Source: Streptomyces mesophilus
GTDB taxonomy: Bacteria; Actinomycetota; Actinomycetes; Streptomycetales; Streptomycetaceae
Reading direction: 5' to 3'
NCBI RefSeq assembly: GCF_011044995.1
Contig: NZ_JAAKZW010000011.1
Coordinates: 1 to 64,000 of the forward strand
Length of the DNA: 64,000 nucleotides
The position numbers and the translations under genes are program-made. Shown here piece by piece: positions 26,591-34,815 of the stretch (position 1 is the first letter of the stretch; every line of letters starts with the position of its first letter). The notes below the pieces were generated by a model that was not told the origin of the DNA, did no database searches, and saw nothing but the letters and a program-made list of their open reading frames with translations.

Positions 26591-27034
26591 TCACTCGGAG
26601 TGCTGTGCCTGAGAAGGCCATTGCCCGTCGGCAAACTGCGGCCCCCAGTAGTAGGGATTCACTTCCGCGAGAGTGCGTGTCTTCCAACGAGTCGAGTCGC
26701 CTTCCTCCGGAACGGCGACTTCGACGGACGGCCCCCACAGCGCGAGCCGTTCCTGGCAGACGCCACAGGGCGGCAGGATCAAAATCCGGTCGCGTTCCAC
26801 GTCACGGCAGACGCAGACGGAAGCAGTGACGGTTCGGTCCTGGGTATATGCCTGTATGAACGCCCCGGTCTCCTGGCAGAGCGCGACCGAGCCGTTCATG
26901 TTGTCAAGGCCCACGCTGGTCAGGATCCCCCCATCGGCGAGCCGCACCGCAGCCGCCCCGCCAGGTTCACCCACGGGCCAGCGTCGCTCCATAAGTTCCA
27001 CGGCCGCGTCCACAAGCACCTGATCAAGTTTCAT
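26591..27034 (-). CDS. Cytidine deaminase-like enzyme
   Basis: A 147-residue protein from ATG 27034. It has the zinc-dependent cytidine/blasticidin deaminase site: C53-x-E55 in ALCQETGAF (Cys ligand and catalytic Glu) and PC90-x2-C93 in LPPCGVCQERL. The usual small residue between ligand and Glu is a Gln here. Family members hydrolyse cytidine, deoxycytidine or related nucleosides in pyrimidine salvage. Streptomyces carry several such paralogues, and a substrate cannot be named. It stands alone next to the broken IS5 element. Confidence 0.85.
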   Translation of the reverse strand: MKLDQVLVDAAVELMERRWPVGEPGGAAAVRLADGGILTSVGLDNMNGSVALCQETGAFIQAYTQDRTVTASVCVCRDVERDRILILPPCGVCQERLALWGPSVEVAVPEEGDSTRWKTRTLAEVNPYYWGPQFADGQWPSQAQHSE

Positions 27035-27227
27035 GCGCCGGAGTTTGCCACGACGGCCGAGCCGCACGACCACGACCACGTGCTTAGAAGGTGCCTGGAC
27101 CGTCGCTGCTGCTGAGGGTCTTGACCAGTGCGTTCGCGCCGGGGGATCAGCGGATCCGCTTTACTTCGACACGCATTCGACAGGCGGTCTCAGCAGGGGC
27201 AGACTTTGGCGCCATCCGCGGTCGACC

Positions 27228-27521
27228 TCATTCTTCATCGCCACACCGTTCCAGAACTAGTTCAGCGGACCCTTCCGACAGGCCGTTGCCGTCCTCCAGA
27301 TGAAGGTGGCTCCCGTCGGGCACCCCGTCCTGCGCGAGGGTGACCAGGTGGCTGGCCAGTGTTCTGAGGCCTTCGGCATTCGCCTCGACGACCACCGTGC
27401 TGCCGAGGTTCCTCACCTCGATCCGTGCGCCCTGTTCCCAGGTGAAGACCTGCGCGACGCCATCGGTAACGGTCGTGACGCGGGTACTTTCGGGCGGGGC
27501 GTTACTGGATCCGTAGGTCAT
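27228..27521 (-). CDS. Immunity protein Imm32 family
   Basis: A 97-residue protein (ATG 27521; a GTG at 27530 is an alternative). The stretch VVVEANAEGLRTLASHLVTLAQ, then PDGSHLHLEDG...LSEGSAELVLER, matches the Imm32 family of polymorphic-toxin immunity proteins. Such proteins bind and neutralise a cognate toxin in the cytoplasm. No toxin gene lies next to it, so it is an orphan or protects against toxins from neighbours. It opens a cluster of immunity-type genes (27.2-30.1 kb). Confidence 0.75.
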   Translation of the reverse strand: MTYGSSNAPPESTRVTTVTDGVAQVFTWEQGARIEVRNLGSTVVVEANAEGLRTLASHLVTLAQDGVPDGSHLHLEDGNGLSEGSAELVLERCGDEE

Positions 27522-27760
27522 GAGGACCACGCTTCCTTGGCTCCAGGAAGCCGTCCAGCGTCCGATTCTCCTGCTCGTCGCGACTCACTTCGACGTGTTG
27601 CCCAAGGCGTCTCCGCAAGGCGTTCAGAACTCCTGACCTGCCTGCTTCGTGGCTACCAGGGACGTTCTCGGGGTCTTCGCTATCCAGCCTACCTACGCTG
27701 GCCGCACCATGCCGCTCCGCCCCTTCTCGGGCGTATGGCAGGTGCTGTACGTTGCTGTGT

Positions 27761-28012
27761 ATGGCCGACAAGAGCGAAAAGATCACCATCAGGGTCAGTG
27801 CGGAGACTGCGCAGCGTTTGAAGATGCGCGCCGACGCCGAAAGAACCACGGTCACCGCGCTCCTCACCGAGGCCGCCGAGCGCGACCCACGCCTCGAGCT
27901 GGCCGCCGCACGGTTCCGCGAGCTGATGAAGTCGTCGCTCGTCGACGAATTCGCCGCAGCCTTCCCCGACGAGGAACCCGACGGTAACCGCCGCGAGGAC
28001 CGGGCCGCCTGA
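27761..28012 (+). CDS. Ribbon-helix-helix-type antitoxin
   Basis: An 83-residue protein (ATG 27761) with KITIRVSAETAQRLKMRADAERTTVTALLTEAAE, the N-terminal strand and two helices of a ribbon-helix-helix (MetJ/Arc) fold, and an acidic C-terminal tail that can wrap a toxin. It ends 3 bp before the Fic/Doc-like gene, the usual antitoxin-first order, and probably represses its own promoter. Confidence 0.8.
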   Translation: MADKSEKITIRVSAETAQRLKMRADAERTTVTALLTEAAERDPRLELAAARFRELMKSSLVDEFAAAFPDEEPDGNRREDRAA

Positions 28013-28015
28013 GCG

Positions 28016-28393
28016 ATGCCACCCGAGCTCTACATCGACGTGGCCTGGCTGCTCGAGCAGCAGGCCGAGTTTCTTCCCAAGGCTCTGGAGGTCTCCGACT
28101 TCTCCGGCCTGGTCGCCTCCGTGGCCCGCCACAAGGTCAACACTCCGAAACTGGGCTATCTCCCGGACGCCTCCTGGCGCGCGGCCGCGCTCTTCCACGA
28201 GATCGTCAGCGTCCGGCCCCTGCCCGCGCGCAATCCCACCTTTGCTGCGCTCGTCACAATCTCCTACATGCAGGCTTCCGGCGAAGGCCTCGCCGAGCCC
28301 TACGGCGCCTTCATCGACCTTGCCAAGGACGTACGAGGAGGCCGCGCAGACGTTTACATCTGTGCCGAACGCATCCGCGCCTGGCGCATCTGA
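28016..28393 (+). CDS. Fic/Doc-like toxin with degenerate Fic motif
   Basis: A 125-residue protein beginning at GTG or ATG around 28016, 3 bp after the antitoxin stop. The order of elements follows the Doc family: ELYIDVAWLLEQQ, DFSGLVASVARHK, WRAAALFHEIVSVRPLPARNPTFAALV. In Doc the last motif reads H-x-F-x-x-G-N-K-R; here it is HEIVSVRPLPARN, keeping His, Ala/Arg/Asn but losing the Gly and Lys. This variant recurs in actinobacteria as I recall. It may phosphorylate or AMPylate a translation factor as relatives do, or be an altered effector. Context is a clear toxin-antitoxin pair. Confidence 0.75.
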   Translation: MPPELYIDVAWLLEQQAEFLPKALEVSDFSGLVASVARHKVNTPKLGYLPDASWRAAALFHEIVSVRPLPARNPTFAALVTISYMQASGEGLAEPYGAFIDLAKDVRGGRADVYICAERIRAWRI

Positions 28394-28575
28394 ACACCCG
28401 CCACTGCAGCCAGAGTTGGCGCCAGACACGGCGCTGGCCTCCCGACATGGACGGAGAGGCTGCTCGGATTGTGGTCTGGCACAGGATGCAGTTGCTGCGC
28501 CTGGAGCCGCCTCCCTTGGCTGCGGCGCGTATCGCGGGGAGCAGGCGCCGGACCAGTCACACGCTGAGGTTTGGC
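28394..28575. other. Short intergenic region
   Basis: Between the converging toxin gene and the Imm49-like remnant. Nothing is seen in it apart from shadow reading frames. Confidence 0.4.
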
Positions 28576-28860
28576 TCATCCGCGTACGCCAGGACCGCCG
28601 GCCGGGGCGCCCAGCAGGTACTTCGGCAGGTAACCAGAGCGGATACGCAGGGCCCATCCGTGGACTTGCACGGCCAGCCCCGCCAGGGCGATCGGCATGA
28701 CTGGCAGAAGGTCGCAAGGCGCTGCATCGACCACGGCTTCCTCGCGCCACCGCGTCAGCCGGCGTTCGAGCTCGTCCTCGAAGTCAGCCTGTACCGGCGT
28801 GCCGAGACTCAGTGGCCGAGCATTGTGGCCAGCGCCGCTGGCATCGTCGCCGACTCCCAC
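28576..28860 (-). pseudogene. Imm49-like C-terminal fragment
   Basis: About 94 codons (GTG 28860, no good ribosome site) containing RRLTRWREEAVV, CDLLPVMPIALAGLAVQVHGWALRIRSGYLPKYLL, which matches the C-terminal end of immunity-49 family proteins (normally around 250 residues). The N-terminal half is missing, replaced upstream by another small gene, so this is most likely a truncated immunity gene. Confidence 0.6.
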
Positions 28861-28878
28861 CAGGTCGGTGGCTGAGGT

Positions 28879-29145
28879 TCAGTCGTCGAACACATTCAGG
28901 AACGTGGTGGACACCCACCGAAACTCCTCGTAATCGTTGCGCGACTCAAGCAAGCCGGCTTCCACAAGCGCCAAGAGGGTGGCGTGGAGAGCTCGCCCAG
29001 CCGGGTTGTCTTCCCAGAAGATCCTCTTGCTTTTCGAGAAGGGGACGTCAGCTGTGAGCACACCCAGGCTCAACCCCAGCTCGTATGCGGCCTGGTCCCA
29101 GTCGACCCAGTCCTCCAACGCTTCCGAAAAGCCCACTTCAGTCAC
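28879..29145 (-). CDS. Small acidic hypothetical protein
   Basis: An 88-residue protein from GTG 29145, preceded by AGAAGGG. It is acidic and aromatic with the patterns SEALEDWVDWDQAAYELGLSLG and LLALVEAGLLESRNDYEEFRW. No domain is recognised. Its size, charge and place among immunity genes suggest an immunity or regulatory protein. Confidence 0.6.
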   Translation of the reverse strand: MTEVGFSEALEDWVDWDQAAYELGLSLGVLTADVPFSKSKRIFWEDNPAGRALHATLLALVEAGLLESRNDYEEFRWVSTTFLNVFDD

Positions 29146-29315
29146 TCACCCTTCTCCTCGTTACGGTTCCATTCGAGTTCAGAGGTCGCTCGGCGGACCG
29201 TGAGTGAATCCCGGACTGATCGACATTGGTCATGGAACAGGGCCGCACGGAGACTCCCGCAGCCGTCGACAAACGACTCCCGTTTCGGGATCAGGCACAT
29301 ATTCCGTGAGGTCGA

Positions 29316-29708
29316 TCAAGGTACGGGGTCGTCCCAGTTCCACCCGGTCTGGGGGAACTGTTCGAGAAAGTCTGCGAGCGAGGACGCCTGGTGGATTGCG
29401 GATGACCAGTCTTGTGCGGAGACGTCGAGCAGGACCAGAGGCGGCGGGTTCTGCCGGAAGTCATAGGCGAGCATCTCGCGGCTTCCGTCACCGCCAATGA
29501 CGAGGCTCTTGGGGAATCGCTCCTGGAACTCGCCGGCCTCGTTGACCTCGATAAGTTCCGCAATCTCATTGATCATCAGGAAGTCGTCGGCCGGGAGGAC
29601 GAACTGACTCATGCTGCCCTGTGTCGTCAGGAAGCGCCGGTAGTCCTGAGGGAGCTCGACTCCAAAGTGCTGCTCAACCTGCGTGATCCAGTCCTCGTTC
29701 GAACTCAT
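29316..29708 (-). CDS. SMI1/KNR4 (SUKH) family protein
   Basis: A 130-residue protein from ATG 29708. It has the SUKH core: N-terminal helix with VEQHFGVELPQDYRRFL, then FLMINEIAELIEVNEAG, SLVIGGDGSREMLAYD and a Trp-containing C-terminal helix. SUKH proteins are immunity proteins to many toxins, especially nucleases and deaminases, in bacteria. No cognate toxin is adjacent; the deaminase toxin at 38836-40362 already has its own SUKH neighbour. Confidence 0.85.
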   Translation of the reverse strand: MSSNEDWITQVEQHFGVELPQDYRRFLTTQGSMSQFVLPADDFLMINEIAELIEVNEAGEFQERFPKSLVIGGDGSREMLAYDFRQNPPPLVLLDVSAQDWSSAIHQASSLADFLEQFPQTGWNWDDPVP

Positions 29709-29791
29709 GACGCTGTTCTACCAAGGCGGCATCCTGCCGAGCACCACGCCCCTGAGCGGCGGTAAGGAGCATGCGCTTGCGCGGGAGAGGC

Positions 29792-30133
29792 TCAGCCTGC
29801 GTCAGGCGAGGCATCTCGGCGCCAAAAGGTCGGCAGCCACCGACACAGAACCGAGCGGTCCTCAGGCCACGGGACCCGCTCCGCTGCGCCCCAGTCCTCG
29901 AAGGAGTCACGGGATTGATCGATGGCGCGCCACGCCGGGTCGAAAGGCTCGTCCACCGCCGCCGGCTGTACGAACCGTCGGCCATGATGGTCGCAGGCAC
30001 CGAACTCACGATAGTTCCGCTGGGCTTCGACAAGGGACACGCGGTTGGCTCCGCCATCCATCGTGGGCCACCCGAACTGAACGCCGTCATCCTCCCAGAA
30101 GCAGACAGGGCAAATCTGGCAGGAACCGGGCAT
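29792..30133 (-). CDS. CPCC-family cysteine-rich protein, N-terminus altered
   Basis: 113 residues from ATG 30133. The sequence CPVCFWEDDGVQFGWP, NRVSLVEAQRNYREFGACD and LCRWLPTFWRR matches the CPCC family of small cysteine-rich proteins, frequent in polymorphic-toxin loci. In the same frame upstream, GHLVLDEMPGS still fits the family, but the preceding CPCC zinc element is replaced by unrelated residues, so the natural start is probably lost. It may be a pseudogene, or start at the internal ATG without its first zinc pair. Confidence 0.65.
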   Translation of the reverse strand: MPGSCQICPVCFWEDDGVQFGWPTMDGGANRVSLVEAQRNYREFGACDHHGRRFVQPAAVDEPFDPAWRAIDQSRDSFEDWGAAERVPWPEDRSVLCRWLPTFWRRDASPDAG

Positions 30134-30156
30134 CTCATCGAGAACGAGATGCCCGG
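30126..30156. repeat. 11-bp inverted repeat at CPCC gene start
   Basis: Positions 30126-30136 pair perfectly with 30146-30156 around a 9-base loop. It spans the start codon of the CPCC gene and could hinder its translation, or mark the junction where the gene lost its 5' end. Confidence 0.5.
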
Positions 30157-30189
30157 GCCGTGTGCTTCTCCGGTTCGTCGGGCATATCG

Positions 30190-30540
30190 CCCGCGTTGGC
30201 GCAGCCCCTGGTCACCGTTGCCGGGAGCCGGTCGGGCCCCGCTCATGGCCTTGATGCCCTCGATACTGCGCAGTTGGTGCAGGAGTCCGTACTGCGCGGC
30301 TGTCCTGGCGGCCTGGTCGAGGACGAGGTGTCCATCATCCCGAGTCGCTGTGTCGGAGAGCAGGATGTGGCCATGAGCGGTGTCCAGTCGCACGCGTTGC
30401 ATCGGTAGTTCCTCTGTTGCGGGCGATGTCGATGAAGTGCAGGGCCTGGGTGAGGTCGCCGGCGCCGCGGGCGGCGAAGGCGAGTTTCTGGTCGGCCACC
30501 GACCAGTCGCGAGCACCGCCTCGCGGTTCCGCCCCAAGGC
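30190..30540 (-). pseudogene. Decayed gene remnant, unknown family
   Basis: Short coding-like pieces in different minus-strand frames (ARDWSVADQKLAFAARGAGDLTQALHFIDIAR; then HGHILLSDTATRDDGHLVLDQAARTAAQYG) suggest a frameshifted gene between the CPCC gene and the SRA-HNH gene. I cannot name it. Confidence 0.35.
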
Positions 30541-30551
30541 GATCCACCTGG

Positions 30552-31460
30552 CTAGTCTTGCCGCCACCGCTCGCGGTGCTTCCGCACGCACTCCATGTCA
30601 AGGACGTGGCGAGGGTGGGTACGTAGAACTCCGACCTCGACGCCTCCGCGAATGACGCTCAAATCGTCGTTGATCACGATAGCGCCAGCATCGAGCATCA
30701 CATGGCAATTCGAACACAGGCAGAGCACGTTGCCCGTAATGTCGGGGCCGTTGTGAGGGCGGCCAAGAGCCTGCATATGGGCGCCTTCGCTGTAGCTGCC
30801 GCCCGGAACCTCAATCTGCACAGCGCAGATCTGGCAGCAATTGTCGTGCCACGCTTTGACCTGCCGCTTCACCGCACTACTACGAACGATGCGCTGAACA
30901 CTGGTGCTCACACGTTCAGGTGACTCGTTGCCCGCTGGAACCAGCTCATTGCCAGAAGCAGCCGCCTCTTCAAGGTCCGCAAGCGTCTCCTGCTGAACCG
31001 GCTCTGGGAGCGGCGTGCCCTCGTACGACTCCAGGCGGAACTGCCAGATCAGGAATCCATCGATGCCGAGTTTGCTGCCGTAGCGGGTGACGCGGAAGAG
31101 CCCGTCGTATCTGTAGCCCTGAGCCGGCGCCCACTGCGACCCACTGTGTGCGCCGCGGACCACGCGGACAGGAAGACCTTCGAGGTAGCTGGTAATGAGT
31201 GCTGCATTTCCAGCGTCGTCCAGGCTCTGATCACTGACCTGGTTCCCTGACGAGTCCTGGCCGCCGTGGCCCGTGTAGACGATGACGTGGCCGAAGTCCT
31301 CGTCGTCCTTGTACCCACCGGATACGACGATCGATTCGGCGCCCCTCCTCTTGGTGCCACAGATGCCGGCTTGGAGTGGGCGATGGATGCCGGCCTCGTG
31401 GGTGAGCCGCCGGCTGGCGAACTCCTGGCCGATCTGAGTGTCGGGCACTTCACCAATCAT
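30552..31460 (-). CDS. SRA (YDG)-HNH modification-dependent endonuclease
   Basis: A 302-residue protein. I favour ATG 31460 (AAGG 8 bases upstream) over a GTG at 31466. Residues 1-150 form an SRA/YDG domain (GIHRPLQAGICG, VVSGGYKDDEDFG, GYRYDGLFRV), which flips out and reads a modified cytosine. Residues about 195-300 hold an HNH nuclease: CQICAVQI, EGAHMQALGRPHNGPD, NVLCLCSNCHVMLD. The pair is the standard plan of McrA-like type IV restriction enzymes, which cut DNA carrying 5-methyl- or hydroxymethylcytosine or other marks. It belongs to the same defence arsenal as the nucleases at 43-52 kb but stands 12 kb away. Confidence 0.88.
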   Translation of the reverse strand: MIGEVPDTQIGQEFASRRLTHEAGIHRPLQAGICGTKRRGAESIVVSGGYKDDEDFGHVIVYTGHGGQDSSGNQVSDQSLDDAGNAALITSYLEGLPVRVVRGAHSGSQWAPAQGYRYDGLFRVTRYGSKLGIDGFLIWQFRLESYEGTPLPEPVQQETLADLEEAAASGNELVPAGNESPERVSTSVQRIVRSSAVKRQVKAWHDNCCQICAVQIEVPGGSYSEGAHMQALGRPHNGPDITGNVLCLCSNCHVMLDAGAIVINDDLSVIRGGVEVGVLRTHPRHVLDMECVRKHRERWRQD

Positions 31461-31744
31461 GGACACAGCCTTGCACCACCCACTGACAACGGCGTTGACC
31501 TGCTACGAGTTGGCGCGGGGCCAGTTGAAGCCCTATTGGCGCTCGGGGCGGAGGTTCTACGGCAGCTCGCAACCTGGAACGCCGACGCCCTCGCGGCGCA
31601 GCTCGGCTACCCGCTTGCCGAAGGCACTCGGACCCAACCCAGTGCACGGGGCTATCCAGGACATCGCCGACGCCACGATCACACGAGCCACGTCAAGATC
31701 ATGGCACTGCCTCAAGGCAGGCAGCGCGGCCGTTGATTCTGCGC

Positions 31745-31969
31745 ATGGCGGAGCAGGCCGAAGCACTACAGCTCGCCGTCGGGCTCGTGGAACGGAGCCA
31801 GCATAAAGACGAACCGGCCCTCGATGCGGACACCGAGCGAGTCCGCGAGGGCTACGGCCTGCTGATCGTGCCCTACAACTCCGTTGAATACCTTGCCTCG
31901 CGGAACGTGCGACACCAACTGCTGGGTTGCTGGCCGATCCTCGACGACCTCACCACCGGAGACGTATGA
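31745..31969 (+). CDS. Possible small hypothetical protein
   Basis: A 74-residue frame from ATG 31745 (ALQLAVGLVERSQHKDEPALD, then GYGLLIVPYNSVEYLASRN) with fair G/C third-position bias. An opposite-strand frame covers the same DNA and has similar quality, so the coding strand is uncertain. No family recognised. Confidence 0.35.
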   Translation: MAEQAEALQLAVGLVERSQHKDEPALDADTERVREGYGLLIVPYNSVEYLASRNVRHQLLGCWPILDDLTTGDV

Positions 31970-32239
31970 AGTCTGTCGGGCGTGCGCCCTGTGCAAGTGC
32001 CCAAGCCGCTCCCCCATCACAAGCGCCACCCAGCGCCACCCCGAACTAATACTCAAATCCGGCATAGGGGCCCGCTGATCCGCAACGGAAATGTCGTCAT
32101 CCGGGTGCGTCAGCGGCACGAGCCAAGATCGCACCGTGCGTTGCGAGCGCACCGACCAAAGGTTTACCCGACGCCCGGCCAGCAACCAACGGGCCGCCAA
32201 CACGTACCTGCCCCGGCCTCCTACATGCTGCCGATCGCC
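31970..32239. other. Intergenic or decayed sequence
   Basis: 270 bases with no supported gene; the frames on both strands lack motifs. Confidence 0.35.
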
Positions 32240-32742
32240 CGCGCACCTACCCTCCCCCGGTGGCCTCGCCTTCGCGCTCGTCTTCACCGCCCTGCATCCG
32301 GCACGCGCCGCTACTCACTGGCAGGCCCAGCGCGACCACGAACAGCAAGGTCAGCGGCCGAGGAAGCCTTCCGCCATCTCCCGACCGGCTACCAGCAGGT
32401 CGCCGCACCCCATCTGGCCGGCCTCGCCCAACGGGCACCACGCCGCCATCCAGCGCTTCGAGACCGCCGTACGCGAGGCCATGCTCGACCACGCGACCGC
32501 ATCCTCACCGACCCCGCCCGGCCCGCTCTGGCAACCACACTCGCGAAACCGCAGGCCATACCCCTCGCGTCCTCCTCGCCGAAGTGGCCGCCAGCAGGGA
32601 ACTCGACACAGCCGAATGTCCAGCCGAGGTCCTTCAACGCCTGCCCAACCCTGTCTTGGGCGCGACAGCGGCACCTCCCGCCGTCCAGCCTTCGGGTCCG
32701 GCCGTGAGCCCGACTCGCGAGGAGCGTCGTCGGCAGCAGTAG
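32240..32742 (+). pseudogene. Relaxase/mobilisation protein C-terminal remnant, several frameshifts
   Basis: Pieces in three plus-strand frames can be joined into one Ala-rich helical sequence: LAFALVFTALHPARAATHWQ, HLPTGYQQVAAPHLAGLAQ, AIQRFETAVREAMLDHATA, HTPRVLLAEVAASRELDTAE, before a stop at 32740-32742. This matches my recollection of the C-terminal end of relaxase/mobilisation proteins on Streptomyces plasmids. The relaxase domain itself is absent. It supports a mobile-element origin of the region. Confidence 0.45.
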
Positions 32743-32798
32743 CTGCAAGCGCCAGGATGCCTGCGAGTCGCGCGGCGCGGACAGGTTCTGTGCCATAC

Positions 32799-33380
32799 CT
32801 AAGGGACTTCGCGCCCAGGCGCGGCCGCCGGCACAGGCGATGCGATGTCTCCGCTCAGCGCTCTCGCCCACGATGTGACCTGAGTGAGGTGCTCGGGCTG
32901 GAGCCCGATATGGGCGTCCGGCTGCACGAGGAGGGTGGGGAAGCCCACAGCTGTACGCTGCGCAGCCCACTCGTGATCGAGCGGAGTGAAGTCGTCATCG
33001 ATCCAGACCGCAGGTTCGTTGCCGAGCCACGCGTCGACGTAGTCGCGCTTCCAGAGGTAGCCGTTGGGATGGGGCGTCGTGATCTTGGGGTGCGGGAGGT
33101 CGACGTACGCGAGGGCCGGAAGGCCGAGGAGCGGGCCGATCAGCGTGGTGGCGTCCCGGCGCCAACTCGTGCACCAGACCAGGGTGAGCGGCACGCTCCG
33201 GAACATGTCGGTGAGCATTGGCCCGTGCGCCGGGTTGAGCCAGACGGTGACCGGATCCTCTGGGGCCCGGCCGTCCAGCACGACCTCGTGGCGGACGTGC
33301 GTGGCGGGGATGCTGCCGTCGCCCTGGGGGAAAGGTATGAGGACACCGTCGATGTCCAGCAGCAGGTAGGGCACGTTCAT
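32799..33380 (-). CDS. HAD-like hydrolase/phosphatase
   Basis: A 193-residue protein from ATG 33380, with GGAGG just upstream. HAD motif I is LLLDIDGVLIPF (nucleophile D9, acid/base D11); motif II is in LVWCTSWRRDA; motif IV is in AVWIDDDFTPLD. The pattern matches the HAD domain seen in stand-alone actinobacterial proteins and in RNA-repair multi-domain proteins. It should remove phosphate from a small molecule or nucleic-acid end. It is followed by a truncated methyltransferase gene, so its former operon is damaged. Confidence 0.8.
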   Translation of the reverse strand: MNVPYLLLDIDGVLIPFPQGDGSIPATHVRHEVVLDGRAPEDPVTVWLNPAHGPMLTDMFRSVPLTLVWCTSWRRDATTLIGPLLGLPALAYVDLPHPKITTPHPNGYLWKRDYVDAWLGNEPAVWIDDDFTPLDHEWAAQRTAVGFPTLLVQPDAHIGLQPEHLTQVTSWARALSGDIASPVPAAAPGREVP

Positions 33381-33412
33381 GGGTGCCTCCATTGGGTGGG
33401 GCGGTCGCAGCG

Positions 33413-33820
33413 TCAGAGCTTGCGGGCCGTGATCAGCAAGGTCGTGGGCCAGTGGCCGAGCCGTGCGTCGTGGAACTCGTGGGCGGCGGTGAGCCATAGG
33501 CCGGCGTCGGCAAGATGCCGCTGCCACTGCTCGGCGATGAAGTCCCAGCGGGCGACGGGCAGTCGGGTGTGGTCGGGCAGAACGACGTAGTCCCGGCGGG
33601 GGCGGTCGCCCGTGGCCGCGCGGCGTCCTCCTCGCTGAGGGTGTGGGGTGGAAAAGGCGAGGGTGCGACCAGGCTTGAGGCGCTGAGCGATGGCGGGCAG
33701 CAGCAGCTCAGGGGCTACGAGGCCGACGGCGCCGAACACGGAGTAGATGGCGTCGAACTGCTCGTCGCAGCCCTGCAGGTAGTGCAGTGCGTGGCCGGCC
33801 CGCCCCCAGAGCCTGGTCAG
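33413..33820 (-). pseudogene. SAM-dependent methyltransferase, C-terminal part only
   Basis: From about 33820 the minus strand reads HALHYLQGCDEQFDAIYSVFGAVGL, then LLPAIAQRLKPGRTLAFSTPHP and ends WPTTLLITARKL, the second half of a class I methyltransferase. The SAM-binding N-terminal half (G-x-G motif) is missing: the next gene's stop lies only about 20 bases upstream. A GTG at 33739 could start a 108-residue product, but it would not bind SAM. Confidence 0.7.
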
Positions 33821-33823
33821 CTG

Positions 33824-34585
33824 TTACGCGGTGGGGTCGCTCACGTGGTGGGCGTAGACCTGCTCGATCCATCCGGCCTTGAACTTGGCAAGGTCGTCAC
33901 GGAAGTTGGCCATCGACGCACCGTAGGGCGCGACGACACCACCGGACTGGTCCGGCACGGACTGGCAGCCGTGCACGAGGCGTCCGCCGAGGGCGGCGTG
34001 GGCCTTGATGGACTCGATGCGGCGGTGCTCGTTGAACCAGCCGCCGTGGTAGACCTCGTCGAGCATGCCGCCGGTCTCGTCGTCGAGGTCGAAGACGACG
34101 GAGGTGGCGGCGGGGAAGAACCAGCACGGGCCAACGTTCGAGATGTGGCCGTCCAGCTCAACCTTGTTCAGCGCCATCAGCGTGGCGGCCTCGAGCAGCA
34201 TCCGCAGATGCTCGGCGTTGATCTGGGGCAGGCCGAGGCCGGCGAGGTGCTCGTCGCGGAACAGATACGCGTACACCTCGAATGCGGTGGACAGGACCTG
34301 GGCCGCGTCCGAGGTGGGCCCTGCGTGGACCTTGATGAAGTCGAGGGCGAGCTGCTCGACCGCGCTCTCCGCGGTCTCATCCACGTCCAGGAGCTGGGAC
34401 TTGACCAACTCCCAGTCGGCGACGAGCCACGTGTGGGACTCGAAGCGGAAGAAGTACTCGGCCGGGTTGATGGTGATGCGCCGGCCTTCGACCTGGATGC
34501 CGGGCAGGCGGCTCCAGCGCTCGTCGAAGGGGGCGGGCAACTCGACCGTGATGGCCGTGGCGGTTGCCGTGTCGATGGTGGTCAC
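33824..34585 (-). CDS. Conserved hypothetical protein
   Basis: A 253-residue soluble protein. I choose GTG 34585 (GGAG six bases upstream) over longer options. It is rich in aromatic and acidic residues, with segments INPAEYFFRFESHTWLVADWEL, LDFIKVHAGPTSDAAQVLS and VYHGGWFNEHRRIESIKAHAALGGR. No domain is recognised. It is divergent from the frameshifted XRE/TPR regulator at 34816, and such regulators often sit beside the gene they control. Confidence 0.65.
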   Translation of the reverse strand: MTTIDTATATAITVELPAPFDERWSRLPGIQVEGRRITINPAEYFFRFESHTWLVADWELVKSQLLDVDETAESAVEQLALDFIKVHAGPTSDAAQVLSTAFEVYAYLFRDEHLAGLGLPQINAEHLRMLLEAATLMALNKVELDGHISNVGPCWFFPAATSVVFDLDDETGGMLDEVYHGGWFNEHRRIESIKAHAALGGRLVHGCQSVPDQSGGVVAPYGASMANFRDDLAKFKAGWIEQVYAHHVSDPTA

Positions 34586-34815
34586 CGGGGTCTCCGTCTC
34601 TGATCGGCCGGGTTCGGGCATAGGAATGCCCGGACCCGGAGCAGGCGTACGGAACTTGAGGTGCCGCCCGGCCAAGTGGGGAGCCTGGATTCACGGTCGG
34701 AGCTGGAACCGTTCCGGGCGGCTGATGATTAGTGAACCGTCGGTCACGCTCAGTGGGTACGGTGAACGCGAGGCCAAGCGGTATACGCGGTTTACAGCCC
34801 CGGAGCGGAGGGATC

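Noticed and set aside
32091..33590. A 499-codon plus-strand open frame
   Set aside because: It overlaps the well-supported HAD gene and decayed pieces, its translation is Arg/Ser/Pro-rich without motifs, and it crosses several gene boundaries. It is a shadow frame of high-G+C DNA.
33515..34603. A 362-codon plus-strand frame rich in Gly, Val, Asp and Glu
   Set aside because: It lies antisense to the conserved hypothetical gene and the methyltransferase remnant; the composition is that of a reverse-complement shadow of G+C-rich codons.
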